In this document: piece by piece, positions 25,263 to 33,781 of the stretch
Layout of the letters: each line of letters starts with the position of its first letter
Position numbering within the stretch: position 1 is the first letter of the stretch
Made by a program: the position numbers and the translations under genes
The notes under the pieces: generated by a model
Database searches by the model: none
What the model saw: the letters and a program-made list of their open reading frames with translations, nothing else
Told to the model about the DNA's origin: nothing
NCBI RefSeq assembly: GCF_036884255.1
Contig: NZ_CP145605.1
Span: 6,013,001 to 6,077,000, forward strand
From: Paenibacillus tundrae
Lineage (GTDB): Bacteria; Bacillota; Bacilli; Paenibacillales; Paenibacillaceae
DNA length: 64,000 bases
Direction of reading: 5' to 3'

Positions 25263-26376
25263 TGATTTCCGCCCTCCCAAGTTCCATTCCTTTCATCGTT
25301 ACCAAGACCACTTCCACCGTCATACCACCGCCTGCATGCTCCAAACAGTGCCGACAAGCATATGTACATAACCGCTCAAAATAGGGCAAATACCCTGCTT
25401 CGGTCATCATATCTGCTACCTGAGTCGCCGTGTTGGCTTCCTCGATCGCTTGCGCCAGCTCATCTCCGGCTCCCGTCTCCCGAGCGACGGACGCAAGAAA
25501 TCCAAAATCCACCGGCGCACTCTTGGAATGCACCATCATGACACCTTGTGCCACCTTGGCAAACTTACCCGGCATGCCGACCAGACTGATGCGTTTCATC
25601 CCTAGCCGCTTGCCATGCTTGATCGCAAACCCAACAAAATCACCCATCTGAATAAAAGCTTCCTCCGGCAGTTCAGGCATCATCTTCATCGCGTATTTCT
25701 CACTGCTGCCCCCAGTGGTCAGGACGATATGATCGCAACCGGAAGCCTGGGCTACCGAGATCGCCTGCACGACACTGGCTTTGTACGCCGATGTGGAGAA
25801 GGGCACTACAACGCCCCGTGTACCTAAGATCGAGATGCCTCCGAGAATGCCAAGGCGGGAATTCAGCGTTTTTTTCGCGATCTCTTCCCCTTCTGGCACG
25901 CTGATCACCACGCGTACCCCTCGCGCTGTGCCGTGTTCGGCGAGGACTTGCGTTACCGCTTCGGTGATCATCCGGCGCGGAACAGGGTTAATCGCTGCTT
26001 CGCCCACGGGGACAGGCAATCCTGGCTTCGTCACACGCCCAACGCCGATCCCGCCGTCCAGCTCCATCCCAGGCTCATCTCGCCAGGATACGTGGGCAAT
26101 GATCTTAGCGAGATGTGTGGCGTCCGGGTCATCGCCGGCATCCTTGATCGTGGCACAGGTCGCCACCCCATCCTCCAACCCTTGTTCGATCAGTTCGAAC
26201 GAATGGTCAAAGCCCGCAGGAAGGGATACGACAGCTTGCTCAGGCACCGTTCCGGTTAGCAGTAATTGCGTTGCCCCTTTAGCAACGGCTGTGGCACACG
26301 CGCCGGTGGTGAAGCCGGAACGCATCGGTTTGTCGGGGTCTGGCGCTTCACCACTTTTCATGCGTTTCTTCTCCAT
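25225..26376 (-). CDS. cbiD: Cobalt-precorrin-5B C1-methyltransferase
   Basis: 383 residues. The signature RSGFTTGACATAVAKGA begins at about residue 18; later come KDAGDDPDATH, GIGVGRVTKPGL, GILGGISILGTRGVVVPFSTSAYKAS and IVLTTGGSSEKYA, all characteristic of CbiD. It methylates C1 in the anaerobic pathway. GGGAGG lies 9 bases before the ATG at 26376, which is chosen over the earlier in-frame ATG at 26406. Confidence 0.93.
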   Translation of the reverse strand: MEKKRMKSGEAPDPDKPMRSGFTTGACATAVAKGATQLLLTGTVPEQAVVSLPAGFDHSFELIEQGLEDGVATCATIKDAGDDPDATHLAKIIAHVSWRDEPGMELDGGIGVGRVTKPGLPVPVGEAAINPVPRRMITEAVTQVLAEHGTARGVRVVISVPEGEEIAKKTLNSRLGILGGISILGTRGVVVPFSTSAYKASVVQAISVAQASGCDHIVLTTGGSSEKYAMKMMPELPEEAFIQMGDFVGFAIKHGKRLGMKRISLVGMPGKFAKVAQGVMMVHSKSAPVDFGFLASVARETGAGDELAQAIEEANTATQVADMMTEAGYLPYFERLCTYACRHCLEHAGGGMTVEVVLVTMKGMELGRAEISELDDNNWSKGS

Positions 26377-26470
26377 GGTCTCTGACCTCCCGTCCTTTCT
26401 TATCATTTAAATTGTCGGATGTACTTGGGGTAACTACGTTTGCCGCAGAGGGCGGAGACTCCGGGGTGGA

Positions 26471-26600
26471 CGCTCCGGGAACGGATCGTTCTTTCGATCG
26501 CCGTTGTCCCCAGATTTCTTTGATTCCCCTTATGCTAGGGAGAAATCCGGGGACAAATGCGACCGCTCCGCTTCTACAGAATCGATTCCGTTCCCTCCGC
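26471..26600 (-). repeat. Palindromic intergenic repeat, copy C, within the cobalamin cluster
   Basis: Read on the minus strand it carries the same core as copies A and B (TTTGTCCCCGGATTTCTCCC ... AAATCTGGGGACAAC, GCGATCG). The outer stem has a different sequence, GGGAACGGAATCG pairing with CGATCCGTTCCC, yet it remains complementary. It separates cbiD from cbiC. No terminal ATTTACAC is visible in this copy. Confidence 0.75.
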
Positions 26601-26673
26601 TACCTCCTACGTCTCTGGCACACTTCGTTAGTACAGTACATTCCTCCAGCCCTGATTTAAATCACTAAACCTG

Positions 26674-26925
26674 GGCTGGAGGGCGTTTGTGGTAACTATT
26701 CATTCACCGCTACTAGAAGTTCGCGGTGAATGGAGTTACTAGTCTACAGACCTCGCAGCCATTCTGACCTTGGCACGTAGAGACATTACAGCCATGGATT
26801 ATATGGCTGACCTTGGCTGGAATGCATTTGGGTAACTATTCATTCACCGCTACTAATAGATCGCGGTGAATGGAGTTACTAATCTCCAGACCTTGCTACC
26901 ATTCTGACCTTGATGATAGCTTGTT
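26674..26925. repeat. Two tandem ~140-bp hairpin repeats
   Basis: Two units, starting near 26674 and 26815, share GGCTGGA..GC(G/A)TTTG, GGTAACTATTCATTCACCGC, GCGGTGAATGGAGTTACTA and CCATTCTGACCTTG. In each unit TAACTATTCATTCACCGC pairs with GCGGTGAATGGAGTTA to form a long hairpin. The second unit is cut short. They lie between cbiC and cbiD and have no open frame. Nothing in known riboswitch classes fits them. Confidence 0.8.
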
Positions 26926-26982
26926 AGTTCAAACCTTGTAATTGATGAAACATGTGTCGATTGAGTAATCAAACAAGAAGTC

Positions 26983-27630
26983 TTAGGATTTCATTGCCAT
27001 GATTGAGATCGCGTTGAGGGCAGCGACTACGATGGTGCTGCCGCCTTTGCGTCCAATATTCGTGATGAATGGGATATCCAGTTTACGCAGCTCGTCCTTC
27101 GACTCAGCAGCGGACACGAATCCTACAGGCATACCAATGATCAAGCCTGGCTTCGCTTCGCCTTCTTTAACCAAACGGATCAGTTCCAGCAGTGCAGTTG
27201 GCGCGTTACCAATCGCATAGATTCCACCTTCGTAGGCTTGAGTTGCTTTACGCGTAGAGATAATAGCACGCGTTGTATTTAATCTCTTCGCTTCCTCCAT
27301 CACGTCTGGATCAGAGATATGTACATGCACGTCTCCGCCGAAGCTGCGAATACGGTCTTTGCTCACTCCCGCTTGAATCATCTGTACATCGGCAATGACG
27401 GATTGACCAGCACGCAGTGCTGCAATCCCGGCTTGGATCGCATCAGGGTGAAACACCATGCTCCGTCCCAGTTCAAAGTCAGCTGATGCATGAATGACAC
27501 GTTGCACGACTGGGTATTGCTCGTCCGTGAATGGGTGCTCGCCCAGCTCCTCGGTGATCATCTCGAAGCTTTTGCCTTCAATCTCCTGTGGCTGTACTGT
27601 CAACGGTTTGAAATCTGTTTTGAAATCCAT
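26983..27630 (-). CDS. cbiC: Cobalt-precorrin-8 methylmutase
   Basis: 215 residues. Motifs of the CbiC/CobH family are visible: RVIHASADFELGRSMVFHPDAI (the catalytic His region), VIADVQMIQAGVSK, IYAIGNAPTALLELI and GLIIGMPVGFVSAAESK, GRKGGSTIVVAALNAI. It moves the methyl group from C11 to C12, giving cobyrinate. The start at 27630 has AGGAG 10 bases upstream; the frame is open to 27669. Confidence 0.93.
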   Translation of the reverse strand: MDFKTDFKPLTVQPQEIEGKSFEMITEELGEHPFTDEQYPVVQRVIHASADFELGRSMVFHPDAIQAGIAALRAGQSVIADVQMIQAGVSKDRIRSFGGDVHVHISDPDVMEEAKRLNTTRAIISTRKATQAYEGGIYAIGNAPTALLELIRLVKEGEAKPGLIIGMPVGFVSAAESKDELRKLDIPFITNIGRKGGSTIVVAALNAISIMAMKS

Positions 27631-27748
27631 CCTGCATTCACTCCTAAAAGGGATTATGAAATCATTCATTTAAAATTAAATGTTGAAAATTTGGACTATA
27701 TGTGCGCAATCAAAAGCGGACTTTTGGAACAACCTCTGTATGTGCGGA

Positions 27749-28519
27749 TTATGGCACCAGTACACGGCTCAGCTCGCCCAGTACACCTTCAAATTCATCA
27801 AATACCGTTCCAAACTCCGCCTCAGGACGTGAGATCAGCACCACATGAATATCCAGCTCCAACGCAGATTGAATTTTCTCATCAACCGCTCCCGTTTTGC
27901 CGCTCTCCTTGGTCACCATAACGGTTGTGGCGTAGTGCTTGTACAAAGCTTCATTCAGCTCACGTGAAAATGGCCCCTGCATCGCAATAATATTGCGTTG
28001 TTCCATCCCTAACTCATTACATTTCTCCATATTATCGAGACGGGGAAGCATACGAGCAACGAGGCGAATATCTGGGTCTCCGAGCAGGTGCTTCGTGAAA
28101 ATTTGTAGTGTTTTGCTGCCTGTCGTTAGCATCACAGAGCCCTTGAGCTCTTTCGCTCGCTGTGCCGCTTCATCATAAGAAGAAACCACATGTAGCAACG
28201 GGTGGTCGTCGTAGGCAAGTCCTGTACGCTCATAACGAATGTATGGAATACCCGCTTGTTTGGCTGCCTCCATTGCATTGGCATGCGCCTCTTCAGCAAA
28301 TGGGTGGCTCGCATCTACGATGGCTCGACTTCCTTGTTTTTGCACCAGTTCTACCATCGCTTGAATCGTCAAACGACCTGTACGTACCGGCAAACCTGCC
28401 TCTGACAGACTATTCGCCGCGCTCTCGGTCACTACAGATGTCAGCACCTCTGTACCTTGCTGCTGAATTTGTAATGCGAGCTCCCGTGCATCACTTGTTC
28501 CACATAACATGAAGATCAT
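27749..28519 (-). CDS. cbiJ: Cobalt-precorrin-6A reductase
   Basis: 256 residues: N-terminal LCGTSDARELALQIQQQG nucleotide-binding turn, VDASHPFAEEAHANAMEAA and PYIRYERTGL, MLTTGSKTL, MQGPFSRELNEAL, VTKESGKTGAVDEKI. These are the CbiJ/CobK landmarks. It reduces the macrocycle with NAD(P)H. The ATG overlaps the stop of cbiX (ATGA), so translation is coupled. Confidence 0.92.
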   Translation of the reverse strand: MIFMLCGTSDARELALQIQQQGTEVLTSVVTESAANSLSEAGLPVRTGRLTIQAMVELVQKQGSRAIVDASHPFAEEAHANAMEAAKQAGIPYIRYERTGLAYDDHPLLHVVSSYDEAAQRAKELKGSVMLTTGSKTLQIFTKHLLGDPDIRLVARMLPRLDNMEKCNELGMEQRNIIAMQGPFSRELNEALYKHYATTVMVTKESGKTGAVDEKIQSALELDIHVVLISRPEAEFGTVFDEFEGVLGELSRVLVP

Positions 28520-29760
28520 GAGCCCTTCACCTGCTCCTCCGCGACAGCAATCTGTGCGTTAGTTGTCTGCTCATCTGTCTCGGCATGTGAAGGCAGATCA
28601 TGGTGGTGACCGGAAATGATTTCTTGATCATGATGAGTATGATGTAACTCGCCATCGTGATCGTGATGGAAATCAGGCGCTAGCTTTTGTTCAGCCTTCT
28701 CGTGTTCATTTCCCGCATGCACATGGAGATGATCATGGTGGTCGTGCGTATGTTCATGATGGTGATCGTGTGCATGAGTCTCTTCGTCGTGATGTGTATG
28801 CACATGATCGTGATGGTGATGGTCGTGATCATGATGGTGGTCGTGATGATGATCGTGATCATGATGGTGGTCATGGTCGTGGTCGTGATCATGGTCATGA
28901 TCGTGGTGATGATGGTGATGTTTCGCCGCTTCCAGTCTGAACTGGCAATTATCACAGTTGGCAGCTACGCGTCCATATAAGCCCTCGTTAGCTCGTTCTA
29001 GCACGACTTCCACCAGTTGTGGATGTAAACCGAAATATCCCCCGATCTCAACCTGAACTTCTGGATGTGCTGCTGCAAATTCTGCCGTCATCTCATCAAT
29101 ACGTTTAATGAGCACACCTGTGAACAGGAAGTACGGCATCACGATAATTTTCTTCGCTCCAAGCAGAAGGCAACGTTGCAGTCCATCCGGAAAGGAAGGC
29201 TGAGTTACACCGATAAAGCTACTTTCGGCCCACTTGTAGGGCAACTTCTCCCACAACATCCGCGTCATTTTGAAAAAGTCACTGTTCGCATCAGGGTCAC
29301 TACTGCCGCGCCCCAGCACTAGGATCGCCGTCTCTTCGTCCGTTGCTACCGGTGCAGTCGCTACAGCCGTTCCTCCGCCGGAACTTGCATGCACAGGCTG
29401 TGCTTCCTGCAAACGGGTCTGCATAATCTGAATAACTTTCTCATGTACACCAATAGGACGGCCATAGATAAACTCCACTTGCGGATAACGCGCTTTGGCA
29501 CGGTCAATGGCATTTGGAATATCGATTTTGGCATGACCTGCTGCGAACAAAATAATGGGTACGAGCACGACGCGTGTCGCGCCCTTATCTACACATGCCG
29601 TTACACCTTGGGCAATACCTGGTTTAGCTAACTCCAAAAAACAAGTTTCCACAATCGTATTCTTCGGTGTCTTCTCTGCCACTGAGTTTGCAAACTCCAT
29701 TAACTCCCGGTTTCCCTCGGGATCACGGCTACCGTGTCCCACCAGCAATATCGCATTCAT
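28516..29760 (-). CDS. cbiX: Sirohydrochlorin cobaltochelatase with a His/Asp-rich tail
   Basis: 414 residues. Two CbiX-type halves: AILLVGHGSRDPEGNRELM...(about 1-130) and AILVLGRGSSDPDANSDFFKM (about 145-260), with metal-binding HGS/H..K residues such as AGHAKIDIP. It then has CDNCQFR, a Cys pair seen in CbiX long forms that hold an Fe-S cluster, and a ~110-residue tail dominated by His and Asp (HHDHDHDH) with a few Glu. The enzyme inserts cobalt into sirohydrochlorin early in the anaerobic pathway; the tail may store or deliver cobalt. Start ATG 29760. Confidence 0.93.
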   Translation of the reverse strand: MNAILLVGHGSRDPEGNRELMEFANSVAEKTPKNTIVETCFLELAKPGIAQGVTACVDKGATRVVLVPIILFAAGHAKIDIPNAIDRAKARYPQVEFIYGRPIGVHEKVIQIMQTRLQEAQPVHASSGGGTAVATAPVATDEETAILVLGRGSSDPDANSDFFKMTRMLWEKLPYKWAESSFIGVTQPSFPDGLQRCLLLGAKKIIVMPYFLFTGVLIKRIDEMTAEFAAAHPEVQVEIGGYFGLHPQLVEVVLERANEGLYGRVAANCDNCQFRLEAAKHHHHHHDHDHDHDHDHDHHHDHDHHHDHHHDHDHHHHDHVHTHHDEETHAHDHHHEHTHDHHDHLHVHAGNEHEKAEQKLAPDFHHDHDGELHHTHHDQEIISGHHHDLPSHAETDEQTTNAQIAVAEEQVKGS

Positions 29761-30038
29761 CTCCGGATAATTCCTCCCTAGCCTGATCTACGGATCTAGG
29801 CATCTCATCAGATAGTGTTTGTGTTCCATTCATTGCACATCAACAATTGCATGTTTCTACATTTTCATATCACGATATAGTCCAGCTACTCTCTTCTATA
29901 TAACAACGTGTTGGTATCACTCGATTCAGGGTTATCCAGTTCGAACTGAAAGGTGATTTATATTGCATTCTCTGCAAAAAAGGATCTTATTGAACACACA
30001 CTTACAACCTTGTGAGTTCTGTTCTGTCTCGCAGAAAA

Positions 30039-31970
30039 TTAGTCGCCACAGATCGGATTAACTTCCACCGTAACGGGTGCATCCACATGACGGAAGCCTT
30101 GAATCACGCCAACACGTTTGAAAAATTTATGGAAACGTTCATTCGGATGTCCTTTTTCTCGATACTCTGCGACAATCCGTTCCACAATGCCGCCAATCTC
30201 ATCTCCCGTAATGCCTTCAGCCACGGGTTGTGCAGGATGTGCATTACGTCCGAATTTCTTACCGCCAAGGAACAGGTCATACCCACCTTTGCGGTACACA
30301 ATACCGATATCCTCAAGCACCGCACCATAACAAGCCATCCCACATCCATTGAGGGCAACGCTTGTTTCCTTCGGAGCATTTAATCCGCCAATAACGGCTT
30401 GCAAATGATTAGCCATCGGCACAGCATCATCCTTCTCCATGTCACAGAAGTCACATGCTTTCACTTTAATGACATCCCCGATCGGTACTACGATAAAATT
30501 AGCTGCCCGCAGCTCGTCTACCAGCTGATCCGGCTCAAAGGTTGGCACTCGCAAAATAATCTGGTGCTCTGGTGTATACTCCAGCTCCCCATCTTCACTC
30601 GCGCACTGTGCAAGCAGTGCCATCTGCACAGCAGTGAACTTCTTGTTGCCGACGCCAGGCGATACGCCAACTTCGAACAGCGGCGGCTTCTGCCCTGGTG
30701 CAGGCGCAGTGCGAACTGCCGTAGCGACTGCGGCCTGCGGTGCTTCGCCGCTCACGCCAGGCGCAGCAGGCGCCGCGCCCAGCCAGCGGCGAGCGGACTC
30801 GCCCGCCAGGGCACCGCCTACCGCGAGCCGCGTTAGCGCTTCCGCCGCCAGCGCAGCGGCGCCCGCTTGCGACGCAGCAACCGCTACGCGCGGCGCGGCT
30901 TCTGCCGGCACTGACGCTGGCCGCTCGCCAGCGAGCACGGCGGTGCCGCCGCCAGCCGGGTGCGATGCCTGCGCAGCAGAGGCTCCTGCACCGGCAGGCG
31001 GCTGGCTCTGCGGAGCTGGGCCTGTTCCGGCGCTAACGCCGGGCATGGCTGGCTCCGCCTGGGGCTTTGCGGCTTGTGCTTCGCGAGCCGCGTCCGAGCC
31101 CGCTACCTCACCAGAGGTGGTAGCGCGGGCTTCTCTTGCGCCGAGCGACCATGGCTCGGCTTCGGTGCGAAGTCGCTCATGAGGTCTGAGCGACTGTTCT
31201 GCGGTATTCAGCGTATATTTGCGCTGATACCCACGCGGAGTGACCATGAGCCCTTCGTACATCATGGTCGAGGAGTTACCGATGATCACCGTGGTCAGCA
31301 TACCGATCTCATGATTAAGCATGTCTTCCAGGGTAGTCATGACAACGTCCTGACGATCCCGGTAAGCGCTTTTGACCAATCCAACTGGAGTCTTGGGATC
31401 ACGGTAACGAAGCAGCATTTCCTGTGTCTCGACAATTTGACGTGTTCTCCGCCCACTGCGCGGGTTATAGAGTGCAATAACAAAGTCTGCTGATGCCGCT
31501 GCTTCAACCCGGCGAATAATCGTATCCCATGGGGTAAGGTGGTCACTTAAGCTGATCGTACACGCATCATGCATCACCGGTGCGCCAAGTAGCGATGCAC
31601 AGGAATTGATAGCCGATACACCTGGGATGACTTCAACGGCAACGCCACTCTCAGGCTTCCATCCCTGTTCCATCAACACCTCATAGACTAGACCTGCCAT
31701 ACCGTATACACCGGCGTCACCACTGGAGATTACCGCAACAATTTTGCCCATTTCGGCCTGTCTAACCGCTTCTTGAGCCCGGCTTACTTCCTCTGTCATC
31801 CCCGTCCGCACGATCGCTTGTCCGTTTAATAACGGCCGAATGAGATCGACATACGTGTTGTAGCCGATGATAACCTCACTCTCCTGAAGCGCCTCCAGTG
31901 CACGATTCGTAATATGTTCCATCGCGCCTGGGCCAAATCCGATGACCAGCAACTTACCTTGACCTTGCAT
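30039..31970 (-). CDS. cbiH60: CbiH60-type precorrin-3B C17-methyltransferase fused to an Fe-S domain
   Basis: 643 residues. The N-terminal domain (about 1-250) is a CbiH/CobJ tetrapyrrole methylase (VIGFGPGAMEHITNRALEAL, ISSGDAGVYGMAGLVYEV, PGVSAINSCASLLGAPVMHD). The C-terminal domain (about 435-643) resembles a nitrite/sulfite reductase half with VKACDFCDMEK and NGCGMACYG cluster cysteines. This matches CbiH60 of Bacillus megaterium, which does the ring contraction. Between them lies a ~165-residue Ala/Pro/Gly/Ser linker, far longer than needed and very GC-rich. The start at 31970 is fixed by GGAGGAGGAGAAGCG directly before ATG. It is the first gene after the riboswitch. Confidence 0.92.
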   Translation of the reverse strand: MQGQGKLLVIGFGPGAMEHITNRALEALQESEVIIGYNTYVDLIRPLLNGQAIVRTGMTEEVSRAQEAVRQAEMGKIVAVISSGDAGVYGMAGLVYEVLMEQGWKPESGVAVEVIPGVSAINSCASLLGAPVMHDACTISLSDHLTPWDTIIRRVEAAASADFVIALYNPRSGRRTRQIVETQEMLLRYRDPKTPVGLVKSAYRDRQDVVMTTLEDMLNHEIGMLTTVIIGNSSTMMYEGLMVTPRGYQRKYTLNTAEQSLRPHERLRTEAEPWSLGAREARATTSGEVAGSDAAREAQAAKPQAEPAMPGVSAGTGPAPQSQPPAGAGASAAQASHPAGGGTAVLAGERPASVPAEAAPRVAVAASQAGAAALAAEALTRLAVGGALAGESARRWLGAAPAAPGVSGEAPQAAVATAVRTAPAPGQKPPLFEVGVSPGVGNKKFTAVQMALLAQCASEDGELEYTPEHQIILRVPTFEPDQLVDELRAANFIVVPIGDVIKVKACDFCDMEKDDAVPMANHLQAVIGGLNAPKETSVALNGCGMACYGAVLEDIGIVYRKGGYDLFLGGKKFGRNAHPAQPVAEGITGDEIGGIVERIVAEYREKGHPNERFHKFFKRVGVIQGFRHVDAPVTVEVNPICGD

Positions 31971-32124
31971 CGCTTCTCCTCCTCCATCACCCTGAGTAAA
32001 CCTACACATTCCATAATTCCGTTCAGCAACTTCTATATAAATAGGCTTCATGAAACAGCTTTTTGTTCAAAAATGGATAAGTACATTCGATCCACAACGA
32101 TTCATTTCTCATTCTCTTAAAATC

Positions 32125-32155
32125 AAAAAAATCCCATCCTACAATCGGATGGGAT
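32125..32155 (-). terminator. Intrinsic terminator of the cobalamin riboswitch
   Basis: On the minus strand ATCCCATCC, 7-base loop, GGATGGGAT, then TTTTTT: a perfect 9-bp stem. It lies between the aptamer and cbiH60, so it is the probable off-state structure when cobalamin is bound. Sequence just upstream (AACAAC...GTTGTT near 32175-32220) can form a competing hairpin. Confidence 0.8.
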
Positions 32156-32318
32156 ACGTATGTACGTACACTCAAGAAAACAACTACAACACTTGAATAC
32201 ACAGAGTCGTCGAGTTGTTGAATACGCCAAATAAAAGGCCTACCAGGCGAACCGTCTGTCCGCCTGTTTCCTGATTATTCGTACACCTTTCCTTTCCGCG
32301 AAGGGTTTGGTGACACAT

Positions 32319-32481
32319 GCAAGGTAGGTCTCCTGGCTCTGGATCATCAGCTTCTTCTTCTGTCTTCCCCGAATAACGAGTGACTTCAATCAAAAAAGAG
32401 CTTCACCATTACAGTGGCGGGACCGCTCGGGATTTGCACCCGATTCCCTGTTACCTCTTGCTTGACGCAAGAGCACCTTGC
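32319..32481 (-). promoter_or_regulatory. Cobalamin (B12) riboswitch
   Basis: On the minus strand the aptamer starts with GCAAGGT (P1, 32481), runs through AACAGGGAA, GGTGCAAATCCCGAGC, GGTCCCGCCACTGTAA and ends with the B12 box AGCCAGGAGACCTACC, closing P1 with ACCTTGC (32319). All main conserved blocks of the class are present in the right order. It leads into a terminator and then the cbi operon, so coenzyme B12 should shut the operon off by premature termination. It is separated from the upstream hemD by that gene's own terminator. Confidence 0.95.
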
Positions 32482-32702
32482 TTGTTTTCAATATGTAATT
32501 CAGCATACTATCCACGAGATCGGTCAGATCAAACCTGATAATGTTGAACGTTCCCCGTATAGGCTGGAATGAGCACCATGCCAAATCATTTGTTTGTATC
32601 ATAACATCGCTCAGGAAAAAATGTCCATGTTTAAGATCAGGATAAACCGCTTACCTTTTCTCCAAACTTTAGAATAAATCCATTCACGAAACTAGAGAAC
32701 AG

Positions 32703-32734
32703 CAAAAATCCTGACCCATGCAATGGATCAGGAT
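32703..32734 (-). terminator. Terminator of hemD
   Basis: On the minus strand ATCCTGA...TCAGGAT followed by TTTTTG, about 90 bp past the hemD stop. It isolates hemD from the riboswitch-controlled operon. Confidence 0.7.
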
Positions 32735-32824
32735 AACGTATATAGAAGTACGGTATGGTCTACAACAAGTACGTCCGTTTTACGGTGTCTATCGATATCT
32801 CTTCATACCTATTATGATTTGAAG

Positions 32825-33649
32825 TTATGCTTTGTCTACTTGTGCAGCAGCATAATAACGTCCTAGCTCCACGATCAGGGCACCCATCTTCTCTTCTTCT
32901 GGCACAACAAGTGCCTCAATGCCCTCTTCACGCATCGCATTCGCCGTCACTTTACCTACAGAAGCAGGAACGACCCCTTCACGAAAGGCCTGCAGCATCT
33001 GCTCTAGCTTCCCTTGGGATGTGGCATATGCCGTCAAAAAGCGAACTTGGGGTCCACTTGTAAAAGCTACTGCATCAACCTCACGATTCACAATCTCATT
33101 CAATAGCTGTTCCAACTCATGATCCTCTGGAGGGACGTGGCGGTAAGGCAATACTTGTCGAACCTCTGCACCTTGCTCTTGCAGCCAGTTTACCAGCTTC
33201 GGTGCTGTCTCACCATGTAGCTGTAGTATTACTTTTTTCCCTGCAAGATCATGTGATTCCAATTCCCGAATCAACCCATCTGTACTGCCATCATCATCCC
33301 GAACTAATGGATTGAGCTTCCGCTTGCGAAGTGCATTCACCGTCTTGTATCCACGCGCTGCAATGGATGATTCAGATAAAGAGTCCAATAATTGACCCGC
33401 AACTTCCATATCCTCTGCCATATCAAATAGCGCATCCAAACCCATACCTGTTGTCAGTACAGCCCAATCCGGTGTATCAGAGATCCAAGATACGAGGCCA
33501 TCGCGAATATTCCGATCATCCAAAAACACGGTTCCCTGTGCAGGTCGCACGAGTGGGATTCCACCCATTTTCTCGACGAGCAGGGACATTTCCTTCGATT
33601 TGCGTGGTCCTGTAAGTGCTACACGTATGCCTGCCAAATGTTGAGCCAT
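32825..33649 (-). CDS. hemD: Uroporphyrinogen-III synthase
   Basis: 274 residues with the HemD two-lobed fold: RVALTGPRKSKEMSLLVEKMGGIPLVRP at the N-terminus, IAARGYKTVNALRKR, LHGETAPKLVNWLQEQGAEVRQVLPYRHVPP, VDAVAFTSGPQVRFL and VGKVTANAMREEGIEALVVPEE near the end, which are hallmark HemD/Fre-like motifs. It closes the first tetrapyrrole ring, uroporphyrinogen III, the shared precursor of haem, sirohaem and cobalamin. Its place next to the cobalamin operon suggests it supplies that pathway; a second copy with haem genes may exist elsewhere. GGGG lies 7 bases before the ATG. Confidence 0.85.
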   Translation of the reverse strand: MAQHLAGIRVALTGPRKSKEMSLLVEKMGGIPLVRPAQGTVFLDDRNIRDGLVSWISDTPDWAVLTTGMGLDALFDMAEDMEVAGQLLDSLSESSIAARGYKTVNALRKRKLNPLVRDDDGSTDGLIRELESHDLAGKKVILQLHGETAPKLVNWLQEQGAEVRQVLPYRHVPPEDHELEQLLNEIVNREVDAVAFTSGPQVRFLTAYATSQGKLEQMLQAFREGVVPASVGKVTANAMREEGIEALVVPEEEKMGALIVELGRYYAAAQVDKA

Positions 33650-33781
33650 TCAAGTTCCCCCCAGTTCGTTCAGCCGAACGTTCTTCAGTCTGACTACAGT
33701 ATACAGGGTAGTCCTGTGGAGGGAAACCTTGTTCATGCCATTTGGTGCATGTTCAGCTATAACGTTTTTTTATGAAAAGGA

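Noticed and set aside
26674-26925. Tandem repeat as a CRISPR or tRNA cluster
   Set aside because: Only two 140-bp units, no spacers, and the hairpins lack tRNA features.
28680-28980. Met/Val-rich and Ile/Thr-rich ORFs over the CbiX tail
   Set aside because: Other-frame readings of the His/Asp codons of CbiX.
30634-31182. Long Ala/Pro-rich plus-strand ORFs opposite CbiH60
   Set aside because: They reflect the GC-rich linker of CbiH60 read in reverse.
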